Shown: positions 52,297 to 60,537 of the stretch, one piece after another
Layout: the number at the start of each line of letters is the position of its first letter
Numbering within the stretch: the first letter of the stretch is position 1
Source of the DNA: Micromonospora eburnea
Lineage (GTDB): Bacteria > Actinomycetota > Actinomycetes > Mycobacteriales > Micromonosporaceae
Direction: 5' to 3'
Assembly: GCF_900090225.1 (NCBI RefSeq)
Contig: NZ_FMHY01000002.1
Coordinates: 1,054,001 to 1,118,000, forward strand
DNA length: 64,000 bases
Program-made: the position numbers and the translations under genes
Notes under the pieces: generated by a model
Database searches by the model: none
Told to the model about the DNA's origin: nothing
The model's input: the letters and a program-made list of their open reading frames with translations, nothing else

Positions 52297-52960
52297 GGCC
52301 GGCCCGGGACGGGGGCCGGCGGGCCGGGCCGACCTGGTGCGGGTCGCCCGGTTCCTGGCCGCCACCCGCGCCGAGGGGCCGGGGGAACGCACCGCCGTCT
52401 GGGTGCAGGGCTGCGCCGTGCGCTGCCCCGGGTGCTTCAACCCACAGATGTGGGCTTTCCGGGGCGGTGACCCGGTCGCCCCGGCGGACCTGGTCCGGCG
52501 GGTGCTCGACACCGCCACCGACGGGCTCACCCTGCTCGGCGGCGAGCCGTTCGACCAGGCCGCCGCGCTGGCCGAGGTGGCCGCCGGGGTACGCCGGGCC
52601 GGTCGCTCGGTGATGACGTTCACCGGCTACACCCGGGCCGGCCTCGAACGCGCGATCGAGGCCGGCCGCGACGACGTGGCGCGCCTGCTGGCCGAGACGG
52701 ACCTACTGGTCGCCGGGCCGTTCCGGGCCGACCTGATCGACACCGTACGACCCTGGGTGGGCTCCACGAACCAGGAGTTCGTGCTGCTCGGCGACCGGTT
52801 CCCCGACCTGCTCGACCAACTGCCCCGAACCCCCGACCGGGTGGAGATCGTGGTCGACCCCGCCGGGCGGGTCGCGGTCAACGGCTGGGCGGAGCTGGAC
52901 GCGCTGGACGACCTGCTCGCCGGTACGGACCTGCGTCCGGCCCGGGGCGGGCGCGGGTAG
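52274..52960 (+). CDS. NrdG-like radical-SAM enzyme
   Basis: 228 residues from ATG 52274, overlapping the previous gene by 23 nt (GTG 52337 is an alternative). Radical-SAM cluster CAVRCPGC (Cys47, Cys51, Cys54), TLLGGEPFDQAAAL (GGE SAM contact) and VMTFTGYT are the family features, closest to anaerobic ribonucleotide-reductase activases. No NrdD is in the window. The glycyl-radical partner is absent, so it probably modifies another protein of this operon. Confidence 0.83.
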   Translation: MDAYSISEAGPGRGPAGRADLVRVARFLAATRAEGPGERTAVWVQGCAVRCPGCFNPQMWAFRGGDPVAPADLVRRVLDTATDGLTLLGGEPFDQAAALAEVAAGVRRAGRSVMTFTGYTRAGLERAIEAGRDDVARLLAETDLLVAGPFRADLIDTVRPWVGSTNQEFVLLGDRFPDLLDQLPRTPDRVEIVVDPAGRVAVNGWAELDALDDLLAGTDLRPARGGRG

Positions 52961-52971
52961 CGCGCGGGGCT

Positions 52972-53691
52972 TCATCGCCCCTGGTGGTCCCGGTCGGGCT
53001 GGCCCGGGACCGGCCGCCAGTACTGCCGCTTCTTCTCGTCCCGGACCACCACTCCGAGCCGCGCCAGCTCGCCGCGCAACTCCCGGGCCTCCCCGCCCCG
53101 GTTTTCGTCGAGCGCCCGCTGCCGCGCCCGCAGCACCGCCTCCGCCCCCGTCGGCAGCCCCGGCAGCCCCTCCACCCACCGCCGGTACGCCGCCTCGTGC
53201 GGGTCGCGATCCCGCCACGGCCAGCCCTGACCGGTGAACGCGGCACGCAGCTTCCCGTGGTCCAGGTCCGACTGCTCCCGGGCCAGCTCCGCGCCGTCGG
53301 CGTCGAGCAGCACCAGCGCCTTGCCGTCGAGGAAGACTCCCGTCACCCCGGCCCGCGCGATGTCCCGGCCGTGGCCGTCGCGGTGCAGCCGTACCTCGGT
53401 CCGGCCCACCGTCACGGTCATCCGCTCCCGGGTGCCGAGGAACGCGAGCACCAGGCCGGCCAGCGCCGCCACCCCCGCGCCGCCCGGGTACGCCCGCTCG
53501 GCCGGCAGCCCGGCCAGTAGCTCGAACCAGCCCTGGAACGGCACCCAGGGCAGGTCGGCCAGCCAGCCCGACGCGGCGGTGAGCGCCGCGCCCAGCCCGG
53601 CCCCGAGCAGCGGGAAGCCGACCCACATCACCACCAGATCCCCGGCGCCTCCGCGGACCACCGTGGCGCTGCCGTACCCCCGCGTCGACAC
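52972..53691 (-). CDS. Membrane protein of unknown function, YqeB-like layout
   Basis: 239 residues from GTG 53691, 2 nt after the ABC permease stop. Two membrane segments (VMWVGFPLLGAGLGAALTAA, AALAGLVLAFLGTR), then VTVGRTEVRLHRDGHGRDIA and a charged C-terminus with LDHGKLRAAFTGQGWPWRDR and repeated E/R helices. PH-like membrane domain plus tail; function unknown. Last gene of the exporter operon. Confidence 0.72.
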   Translation of the reverse strand: MSTRGYGSATVVRGGAGDLVVMWVGFPLLGAGLGAALTAASGWLADLPWVPFQGWFELLAGLPAERAYPGGAGVAALAGLVLAFLGTRERMTVTVGRTEVRLHRDGHGRDIARAGVTGVFLDGKALVLLDADGAELAREQSDLDHGKLRAAFTGQGWPWRDRDPHEAAYRRWVEGLPGLPTGAEAVLRARQRALDENRGGEARELRGELARLGVVVRDEKKRQYWRPVPGQPDRDHQGR

Positions 53692-53693
53692 GG

Positions 53694-54485
53694 TCAGGAG
53701 ACCTCCCGCCGCAGTGTCCGGACCAGCCCGGCGGCCAGCGGTACGACCACCCAGACCAGCAGTGACACCGCCAGCCGCCCCCACTGCCCCGCGGTCACGT
53801 CGGGCCCGAGCAGCGGCTCCATCGTCCTCCCGGTGTCCAGCCAGCCGGCCGGTCCGCGCAGCGCCGAGATCATCTCGCTGAGGATCGACCAGAGGTTGGG
53901 CAGCAGCAGGAAGATGACGACCGCCAGCGGTGTGCTGAGCAGCAGCAGCCCGAACGCCGCGCCCATCAACGCGTTGGCGACCTGGAGGACGGCCGCGTGC
54001 AGGAGCAGGGACGCCTCGAACGACCAGCCGCCCGCGCCGCCGGTGGCCCGTGCGAGCAGGGTGGCGACGGCGGCCACGGCGAGGCTGACCAGCACCGAGG
54101 CCAGCGCGGCCAGCACGATCGCGGCGAGCTTCGCGAGGACCACCCGGCCCCGCCTCGGTACCAGGGTGAACGTGGTCAGCGCGGTCCGCTGCGACCACTC
54201 GGCGGTGATGGAGAGGATGCTCAGCACCGGCAGCAGCAGCCCGGTCGGCAGCAGCGAGAGGACGAAGAAGGCGGTGAAGTTCTGCCGCTCGTCGTCGAGG
54301 ACGAAGAGCTGCACGGTGACGATGGCGGCGGCGAGCAGGGCGATGGTGATCAGCAGCCAGTAGCCGGCCCGGGTGTCGGCGAGCTTGCGCAGCTCCACCC
54401 CGGTCAGCCGGAGCAGGGACGGCCGGTGCGGTTCGGCCCGGCGGGCGACGGCGGGCGCGGCGGGTGCGGGTGCGGTCGTGGTCAT
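53694..54485 (-). CDS. ABC-2 type transporter permease
   Basis: 263 residues, six membrane segments, for example WLLITIALLAAAIVTVQLFV, FFVLSLLPTGLLLPVLSILS and ANALMGAAFGLLLLSTPLAV. TAEWSQRTALTTFTLVPRRG is the conserved cytoplasmic loop of ABC2_membrane permeases. Overlaps the ATPase by ATGA. Confidence 0.88.
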   Translation of the reverse strand: MTTTAPAPAAPAVARRAEPHRPSLLRLTGVELRKLADTRAGYWLLITIALLAAAIVTVQLFVLDDERQNFTAFFVLSLLPTGLLLPVLSILSITAEWSQRTALTTFTLVPRRGRVVLAKLAAIVLAALASVLVSLAVAAVATLLARATGGAGGWSFEASLLLHAAVLQVANALMGAAFGLLLLSTPLAVVIFLLLPNLWSILSEMISALRGPAGWLDTGRTMEPLLGPDVTAGQWGRLAVSLLVWVVVPLAAGLVRTLRREVS

Positions 54486-55378
54486 CGGAGATCCTTGCCG
54501 GTCGACGCGTCGGAGGTGAGGGTGAGGAAGAGCTGTTCGAGGCCGGCGCTGCTGGCCGGCCGCAACTCGGTCAGGGCGACACCGGCGTCGGCGGCGGCCT
54601 GACCGACCGCCTCGGCCTCGGCCCGGACCAGCAGGCCGTCGGTGGACCGGGTGGCGTCGAGCCCGGCCCGGTCCAGGGCGACGCGTAGGGCGCCCTGGTC
54701 ACGGGCGCGGACCAGGGTGCCGGCGCCGGCGAGCAGCTCGTCCTTGCCGCCCTGGGCCACCACCCGGCCGTTGCCGATCACCACCAGCCGGTCGGCGACC
54801 GCCTCCACCTCGCGGAGCAGGTGGGAGGAGAGCAGCACCGTGCCGCCCCGGTCGGCGAAGTCGCGCAGCAGGCCGCGCATCCAGAAGATGCCCTCCGGGT
54901 CGAGGCCGTTGGCCGGCTCGTCGAGGATCAGCACCCGGGGGTCACCGAGCAGGGCCAGCGCCAGGCCGAGCCGCTGCCGCATCCCCAGCGAGTACGCCCG
55001 GATCCGGCGCTTCGCCGCGGCCGCGTTCAACCCGACCAGGTCGAGCTTCGCGGTGACCTCCCGACGGTCGACCCCCATGGTCGCGGCGGCGACGGCCAGC
55101 ACCTCCCGGCCGGTGCGGCCGGCGTGCTGGGCGGAGGCGTCGAGCAGAACGCCGATCTCCCGGCCGGGGTTGGCGAGCTGCCGGTAGGGCCGCCCGGCGA
55201 CCGTGGCGCTGCCCGACGTCGGCGGGGTCAGGCCACAGACCATCCGCATGGTGGTGGACTTGCCGGCGCCGTTCGGGCCGAGGAAGCCGGTCACCGTGCC
55301 CGGTTCGCAGCGGAACGAGACGTCGTCGACGGCGCGGTGTGAGCCGTACCGCTTGGTCAGGTGTTCGATGGTGATCAT
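54482..55378 (-). CDS. ABC transporter ATP-binding protein
   Basis: 298 residues with Walker A GPNGAGKSTTM, signature YSLGMRQRLGLA, Walker B VLILDEPANGLDPEG, and LSSHLLREVE (H-loop). LGMRQR in place of LSGGQ is common in this antibiotic/BcrA-type group. Divergent from the two-component genes that probably control it. Confidence 0.92.
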   Translation of the reverse strand: MITIEHLTKRYGSHRAVDDVSFRCEPGTVTGFLGPNGAGKSTTMRMVCGLTPPTSGSATVAGRPYRQLANPGREIGVLLDASAQHAGRTGREVLAVAAATMGVDRREVTAKLDLVGLNAAAAKRRIRAYSLGMRQRLGLALALLGDPRVLILDEPANGLDPEGIFWMRGLLRDFADRGGTVLLSSHLLREVEAVADRLVVIGNGRVVAQGGKDELLAGAGTLVRARDQGALRVALDRAGLDATRSTDGLLVRAEAEAVGQAAADAGVALTELRPASSAGLEQLFLTLTSDASTGKDLR

Positions 55379-55436
55379 GCCAGTCAGCCTGCCGGCGCCA
55401 CCCGGCCGTCCGCTGCGGCCGGCGGTCGACGGCAGC

Positions 55437-55474
55437 GCTACCTCGGTCTACCCGTAGGTCTCGACTTTGGTAGC
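55437..55474. promoter_or_regulatory. Inverted repeats in the exporter/two-component divergent region
   Basis: GCTACC (55437) and GGTAGC (55469) bracket a 10-bp palindrome CTACCCGTAG (55448-55457). They are between the divergent ATPase and kinase genes. NarL-type regulators bind such symmetric sites; this is inferred from position. Confidence 0.35.
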
Positions 55475-55509
55475 TGGCCGGGCCCGGGGGCGGTTCCTAG
55501 GATGGTGGA

Positions 55510-56754
55510 ATGACCAGCGCCGCCGTACCGGAATACCCCTGGCTGTTGCCGGGGGCCCTCGCCTCACCGGCGAAGGCGGCGCGGCGGACGACCCGGGACT
55601 GGCTGGTCGACACCCTGTGCTTCCTGCTCGCCGTCGGCTGGCTGCTGCTCGCCGTCGACGACGCCCGCTCGCCACAGCCCGACATCGCGCTGAACGCCGG
55701 CCCGGCCTGGCTCGTCCCGGCCGACCTGGTGGTGGGCGTGCTGGCCTGCGGGGCGCTCTGGTTCCGCCGGCGCTGGCCGGTCGGCCTCGCCGTGGCCATG
55801 TTGCCGCTGACCCTCGGCTCGGTCACCGCGGCCCTGGCTGTGCTGATCATCCTGTTCACCGTCGTGGTGCACCGGCCGTTCCCGGTCGCGGCGGCGCTGG
55901 CGGGCGCGAACCTGGTCACCAGCATGGTCATCAACCAGCTGCGCCCGGACCCGAGCATGTCGTTCTGGCTGGCGATGATCTGGACCGCGGTGATCTTCGG
56001 TCTGGTCATGGCGTGGGGGATGTTCGTCCGGGCGCGCCGGCAGCTGGTGCTGTCCCTGCACGACCGCGCCGAACGGGCCGAGGCCGAGCAGCAGTTGCGG
56101 GTGGCGCAGGCCCGGCAACTGGAACGCACCCGCATCGCCCGGGAGATGCACGACGTCCTCGCCCACCGGATCTCGCTGCTCAGCCTGCACGCCGGGGCGC
56201 TGGAGTTCCGGCCGGACGCGCCGCCGGAGGAGATCGCCCGGGCGGCCGGGGTGATCCGCGGCAGCGCACACAGCGTCCTGCAGGATCTGCGCGAGGTGAT
56301 CGGGGTGCTGCGTACGGACGGCGACGGCGCGGAGTCGCGGGTCCCCGACCGCCCGCAGCCGACCCTGGCCGACGTGCCGGCCCTGATCGAGGAGTGCCGG
56401 GCTGCCGGGATGCGGGTCACTCTCAGTGATGAGGTCGCCGTGCCGGAGACGGTGCCCGCGGCGGTCGGGCGCAGCGCGTACCGGATCGTGCAGGAGGGGT
56501 TGACCAACGCCCGTAAGCACGCGGCGGGCACCACGGTCGCCGTCGGGCTGGCCGGCGGACCGGGCGACGGCCTCACCGTCGAGGTCCGCAACCGGTGGCC
56601 GGTCAGCGACGTCCCCGGGCCGGCGATTCCCGGCACCGGCACCGGCCTGATCGGCATCGCTGAGCGGGTCAACCTGGCCGGCGGCCGGCTGGAGCACGGG
56701 CGCGACGACTCGGGCGACTTCCGGCTCGCCGCCTGGCTGCCGTGGCCGGCGTGA
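55510..56754 (+). CDS. NarL-type sensor histidine kinase (HisKA_3)
   Basis: 414 residues. About five membrane segments in the first ~180 residues (for example TLCFLLAVGWLLLAV, AALAVLIILFTVVVH, WTAVIFGLVMAWGMFV), a coiled linker, H-box IAREMHDVLAHRISLL with His214, and an ATPase domain with AYRIVQEGLTNARKHA and GTGLIGIAERV. The final codons overlap the regulator by GTGA. Confidence 0.92.
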   Translation: MTSAAVPEYPWLLPGALASPAKAARRTTRDWLVDTLCFLLAVGWLLLAVDDARSPQPDIALNAGPAWLVPADLVVGVLACGALWFRRRWPVGLAVAMLPLTLGSVTAALAVLIILFTVVVHRPFPVAAALAGANLVTSMVINQLRPDPSMSFWLAMIWTAVIFGLVMAWGMFVRARRQLVLSLHDRAERAEAEQQLRVAQARQLERTRIAREMHDVLAHRISLLSLHAGALEFRPDAPPEEIARAAGVIRGSAHSVLQDLREVIGVLRTDGDGAESRVPDRPQPTLADVPALIEECRAAGMRVTLSDEVAVPETVPAAVGRSAYRIVQEGLTNARKHAAGTTVAVGLAGGPGDGLTVEVRNRWPVSDVPGPAIPGTGTGLIGIAERVNLAGGRLEHGRDDSGDFRLAAWLPWPA

Positions 56755-57446
56755 CGGCCGGCGCCGGGGCCGACGCGGCACCGGTGCGGGTGCTGATCGT
56801 CGACGACGACGCGCTGGTCCGGGCCGGCCTGTCGATGATCCTCGGCGGGGCACCGGACGTGCGGGTCGTCGGTGAGGCCAGCGACGGCGCCGAAGTGCCG
56901 GCCGCTGTCGAGGCGTACGCGCCGGACGTCGTGCTGATGGACATCCGGATGCCCCGGGTGGACGGGCTGACCGCCACCGAGGCGTTGCGGGCGGCACCCC
57001 GGTCGCCCGAGGTGCTGGTGCTGACCACGTTCGACGCCGACGAACAGGTGCTGCGGGCCCTGCGGGCCGGAGCCGCCGGCTTCCTGCTCAAGGACACGCC
57101 ACCTGCCGAGATCGTCCAGGCGATCCGCCGGGTCGCGGCAGGGGAGGCGGCCCTGTCGCCGGCGGTGACCCGCAAGCTCATCACGCACGTGACCGCCACC
57201 GCCCCCGCGGGGGTCGGGCAGGACCCCCGCCGGGAGCGGGCGCTGCGGCTGCTGGACGGGCTCAGCGAGCGGGAGCGGGAGGTCGCGGTCGCGCTGGGGC
57301 AGGGCCGGAGCAATGCCGAGATCGCCGCGGAACTGTTCATGAGCGTGGCGACGGTGAAGGCGTACGTGTCGCGCCTGCTGGCCAAGCTCGACCTGAACAA
57401 CCGGGTGCAGGTGGCCCTGCTCGTCCACGACGCCGGCCTGGTCTGA
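56751..57446 (+). CDS. NarL/LuxR-family response regulator
   Basis: 231 residues from GTG 56751 (GTGA overlap; GTG 56742 is an earlier option). The receiver has Asp18-20, phospho-Asp64 (VVLMDIRMP) and Lys in FLLKDTPP. The LuxR helix-turn-helix has LSEREREVAVALGQGRSNAE and MSVATVKAYVSRLLAKL. Likely regulates the divergent ABC exporter. Confidence 0.93.
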   Translation: MTAGAGADAAPVRVLIVDDDALVRAGLSMILGGAPDVRVVGEASDGAEVPAAVEAYAPDVVLMDIRMPRVDGLTATEALRAAPRSPEVLVLTTFDADEQVLRALRAGAAGFLLKDTPPAEIVQAIRRVAAGEAALSPAVTRKLITHVTATAPAGVGQDPRRERALRLLDGLSEREREVAVALGQGRSNAEIAAELFMSVATVKAYVSRLLAKLDLNNRVQVALLVHDAGLV

Positions 57447-57464
57447 CCGGTCGACCCGGCCGGC

Positions 57465-58238
57465 TCAGATCCCGCAGCGCGAGGCGGACCAGGTGATCGT
57501 GTTCGCGCTCTTGTCGGCGTTGTTCTCCCGACGCGCGTCCACGTGGACGTGGGTGCTGTGGCCGGGGTAGCCGGGGCCGAAGATCCCGCTGAAGCCGTGG
57601 CTGCGGGCCTCCTGGGCCAGCCGGCACAGCGACGAGGTACGCGAGGTCAGGTCGGCCGCGTTGCCGTAGAGGTGCTGGCTGTCCGACGCGCCGCCGACCT
57701 GCCGGTTGCAGGTGGAGCTGCGGAAGCCGCCGTTCACGTAGACGGGCTTGTCGCCGAGGCTGTGGCGCAGCGCCTCCAACTTCCACATCAGGCGCAGCGC
57801 GTTCGTCCGGGTTGCGCTCGCCGAGAGCGGGCCGCCGGTCCAGCCGCCCGTGCCGCAGCCGTTGTCCAGTTCGGCGTAGCTGAAGTGGCTCGGGGTGCAG
57901 TCGTTGTCCTGTAGCTCGTAGATCTTGGCGAAGGTCTGCGGGCCGGCGATGCCGTCGGCGTGCAGCCCGTACGCCGACTGGAACCGGCGGACCGCGGCCA
58001 CCGTCTCGGCGCCGTACCTGCCGTCGACGTGAACGATCTTCCGGTACCCGGCCCAGCCGGCCACCCTGATCTGCAACTGGCGGACGTCGTCTCCGGAACT
58101 GCCCGGGGCCAGGGTCCGCTTCCAGGTGTAGCAGCCGTCGGCGTGGGCCGCCGGCGCGGCGACGACCGAGGCGACGGCGGCTCCGGGTATGGCCAGTGCC
58201 AACGTGACGACCAGCCGTTTCAGCAAATTGACGCGCAC
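57465..58238 (-). CDS. Secreted peptidoglycan-binding M15 family D,D-peptidase
   Basis: 257 residues. Signal peptide (VVTLALAIPGAAVASVVAAP, then AHA), PG_binding_1 domain (~45-110; GSSGDDVRQLQIRVAGWAG and RRFQSAYGLHADGIAGPQTF), and a zinc peptidase M15_3 domain with the ligands in SQHLYGNAADL and HSTHVHVDA. Cleaves or trims cell-wall peptides outside the cell. The GTG start has GGAGGG 5 nt upstream, but that site lies in a CTCCT-GTC-AGGAG hairpin (58246-58258), which could dampen translation. Confidence 0.9.
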   Translation of the reverse strand: MRVNLLKRLVVTLALAIPGAAVASVVAAPAAHADGCYTWKRTLAPGSSGDDVRQLQIRVAGWAGYRKIVHVDGRYGAETVAAVRRFQSAYGLHADGIAGPQTFAKIYELQDNDCTPSHFSYAELDNGCGTGGWTGGPLSASATRTNALRLMWKLEALRHSLGDKPVYVNGGFRSSTCNRQVGGASDSQHLYGNAADLTSRTSSLCRLAQEARSHGFSGIFGPGYPGHSTHVHVDARRENNADKSANTITWSASRCGI

Positions 58239-58381
58239 AGGATCCCTCCTGACAGGAGTGAGGATTGGGGTGCGATCCGGGCATCGGACGGACGCCCTCG
58301 CTCACCCACCCTGGCACTGTTTCGCCCAGACAGCAGGCTTTCATCCGAATTAGTCTCATAACGGCACTTCAACGAGGGTTC

Positions 58382-58394
58382 GTGCAAATTGCAC
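58382..58394. promoter_or_regulatory. GTGCAA-A-TTGCAC palindrome in a divergent promoter region
   Basis: A perfect 6-bp inverted repeat around one base, in the unusually AT-rich stretch (58330-58420) between the M15 peptidase gene and the next plus-strand gene. It suits a dimeric regulator of either gene. Confidence 0.4.
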
Positions 58395-58571
58395 CAGAAT
58401 TTGGGAACTTCCCGTGCGGGGTTATCCCGCCCAGAATCGCCCAAAGGTGACGAAAGCGCCGCTACGACGCCACCACGGGTGATGTCGCGGGGCGGCCCAT
58501 GGCCGGTAACGTCTGCGCCGGGGCCGGGCGACGGCTACCCAGGGCGACCTTCGCGGGCGGGGAGGTGGGCG

Positions 58572-59213
58572 TTGGCGCGAGGTGGCGTCTTCTGCGTCGA
58601 AGGGCAGTGGCACCGGGACCTCAACGAGCGTGGTTCCGTCCTGCCCACCCTGGAACTACTCGAACGGCTGGGCCGGATCCGCTTCATCCACAAGGACGCC
58701 GCCACCCGCGACGAGCTCTTCTACTTCATCGATCGCTGGCTGCTCAAGCAGTACGCCGACTACCGGGTCGGCTTCTTCGCCATGCACGGCGAACCCAGCC
58801 GGCTCTGCCTCACCGACTGGGATTCCGTGGAGCTGGCCGACGTCGCCGAGCGGATGGCCGGCCGCTGCGAGGGCCGACGGCTCTACTTCGGCAGCTGCTC
58901 GGTGCTGCGCGCCTCCGACGCCGCGTTGCGGGACTTCCTCGACGTGACCGGGGCGGCGCTGGTCTGCGGCTTCACCCGGGAGGTGGACTGGGTCGAGTCG
59001 GCCGCGTTCGAGACCGTGCTGCTCGACGTGCTGGCCAACGGGCAGCGGCACAACGCTGCCGAACTGCGGATGGGCTCCGCGCACTGGGCGCCCCTCGCCT
59101 CGTACCTCGGTTTTCGGGTGATCTACGCCAACGGCCGCGCCTGGCGGGCGGCGGCCCGGCCCCGGGTGCCCGCCCAGCCGGCCCCGGGCCGGGCGTCCGC
59201 CCGCCCCCGCTGA
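58572..59213 (+). CDS. Conserved protein of unknown function (DUF6642-like)
   Basis: 213 residues from TTG 58572, chosen because GGAGG lies 6 nt upstream and the conserved-looking sequence (GGVFCVEGQWHRDLNERGSV) begins at once; longer frames to 58389 are low-complexity. YFIDRWLLKQYADYRVGFFA, RLYFGSCSVLRASD and CGFTREVDWVESAAFETVLL look like a caspase/CHAT-like or Rossmann-like core, with Cys in GSCS and His in AMHGEP. The family name is from memory and uncertain. Confidence 0.72.
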   Translation: MARGGVFCVEGQWHRDLNERGSVLPTLELLERLGRIRFIHKDAATRDELFYFIDRWLLKQYADYRVGFFAMHGEPSRLCLTDWDSVELADVAERMAGRCEGRRLYFGSCSVLRASDAALRDFLDVTGAALVCGFTREVDWVESAAFETVLLDVLANGQRHNAAELRMGSAHWAPLASYLGFRVIYANGRAWRAAARPRVPAQPAPGRASARPR

Positions 59214-59249
59214 CGCCCGCCGTCGAGGCGGGCCTGGTAGAACCGACGC

Positions 59250-59714
59250 ATGGCACGCACGATCGCGACCAACACCCGGGTCGACCGGGACGCCCTGATC
59301 GAGTTCCTCCGCCCCCGGCACCGGGTCGTCCTGATGACGACCCGCGCCGACGGTCGGCCGCAGTCCTCCCCGGTCTCCGGTGGAATCGACGCCGACGGTC
59401 GGTTGGTCATCTCCACCTACCCGGAGCGGGCCAAGGTGGCCAACATCCGCCGCGACCCCCGGGTCTCCGCTTGCGTGCTCTCCGACGAGTGGAACGGGCC
59501 CTGGGTGCAGGTCGACGGCACCGCCGAGGTGCTCGACCTGCCGGAGGCCCTGGAGCCGCTGGTGGAATACTTCCGCAGCATCTCGGGTGAGCACCCCGAC
59601 TGGGACGAGTACCGCCAGGCCATGGTGCGGCAGGGCAAGTCGCTGATCCGGATCACCATCGATGCCTGGGGCCCGATCGCCACCGGCGGCTTCCCCGCCC
59701 GGCTGGCCGACTGA
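59250..59714 (+). CDS. PPOX-class F420/FMN-dependent oxidoreductase-like protein
   Basis: 154 residues: split-barrel fold with RVVLMTTRADGRPQSSPVSG, YPERAKVANIRRDPRVSACV and WVQVDGTAEVLDLP. These are the standard strands that bind F420 or FMN in the pyridoxamine-phosphate-oxidase-like family. Substrate unknown. Confidence 0.9.
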   Translation: MARTIATNTRVDRDALIEFLRPRHRVVLMTTRADGRPQSSPVSGGIDADGRLVISTYPERAKVANIRRDPRVSACVLSDEWNGPWVQVDGTAEVLDLPEALEPLVEYFRSISGEHPDWDEYRQAMVRQGKSLIRITIDAWGPIATGGFPARLAD

Positions 59715-59721
59715 TCCCGGC

Positions 59722-60363
59722 TCAGTAGGCCGCGGTGAAGCGCGCGTTGCTGAACCGCGGCCGCTCGATCTCGTCGACGATCGCCACCGCCAGGTCCTCG
59801 TAGGTGAGCACCGACCGGCCCTGGTCATCGGTCACCGGTTGGTCCGTGCCGGTGCGGTAGTGGCCGGTCCGCTCACCGGGGTGGAACTCCAGCGGCGGCG
59901 GGGAGACGTACGTCCAGGTCACCCCGTCAGCCGAGGAACGGTAGACGGCCAAAGCGTCGGCCTGGCCCAACGCCGCGTCCCGGTACTCCTCGGGGAAGTC
60001 CGGCTCGTCCAGGTACGGGGTGCCCTTCGGCGTCAGCAGCGTCGCCCCGCCGCCGACGTGGATCACCCGAGGCGGGTCGGGTAGTTCCCGCAGCGTGTCG
60101 ACCAGGGTCCGAGCGGCATCGCGCCACAGCTCCCGCTCGCCGCCGCCGATCGCCACCACGAACACGTCGGCGTCCTCGGCCAGCTCGCGGATGCTGCGCG
60201 CGGACGTCGCGTCGCCCGTCACCGTACGCACCCCGGCCGGAAGGTAGCTGGTCGCCTCCGGGCGGCGTACCGCCGCAGTGACCCGGTGACCCCGCCCGAC
60301 CGCCTCGGCGGCGATCCGCGAGCCCGCGGTCCCGCCGGCGCCGAACACGACGATGCTGCCCAT
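59722..60363 (-). CDS. NAD(P)-binding atypical short-chain reductase
   Basis: 213 residues. FGAGGTAGSRIAAEAVGRGH is the GxxGxxG nucleotide loop; ADVFVVAIGGG and RVIHVGGGATL are the next strands; TWTYVSPPPLEFHPGERTG is typical of the NAD(P)H-binding YwnB/NmrA-like group. Convergent with the preceding F420-type gene, 7 bp between stops. Confidence 0.88.
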   Translation of the reverse strand: MGSIVVFGAGGTAGSRIAAEAVGRGHRVTAAVRRPEATSYLPAGVRTVTGDATSARSIRELAEDADVFVVAIGGGERELWRDAARTLVDTLRELPDPPRVIHVGGGATLLTPKGTPYLDEPDFPEEYRDAALGQADALAVYRSSADGVTWTYVSPPPLEFHPGERTGHYRTGTDQPVTDDQGRSVLTYEDLAVAIVDEIERPRFSNARFTAAY

Positions 60364-60537
60364 GGCCGACCACCCTTCCGCCCGACGTCCTCGCCCCTCA
60401 TCAGGCTAGGGAGCCGAACACCCGGCCGGTGCCGGATCGGCCATCCCGCCGTTCCCCGGACCGAGGGCTGTGCCGTGGAACTTGCGAACGGCGCGTACGG
60501 TTCGGTTAGCAAGATCGTCAATGCCGAAGGGGACAGC

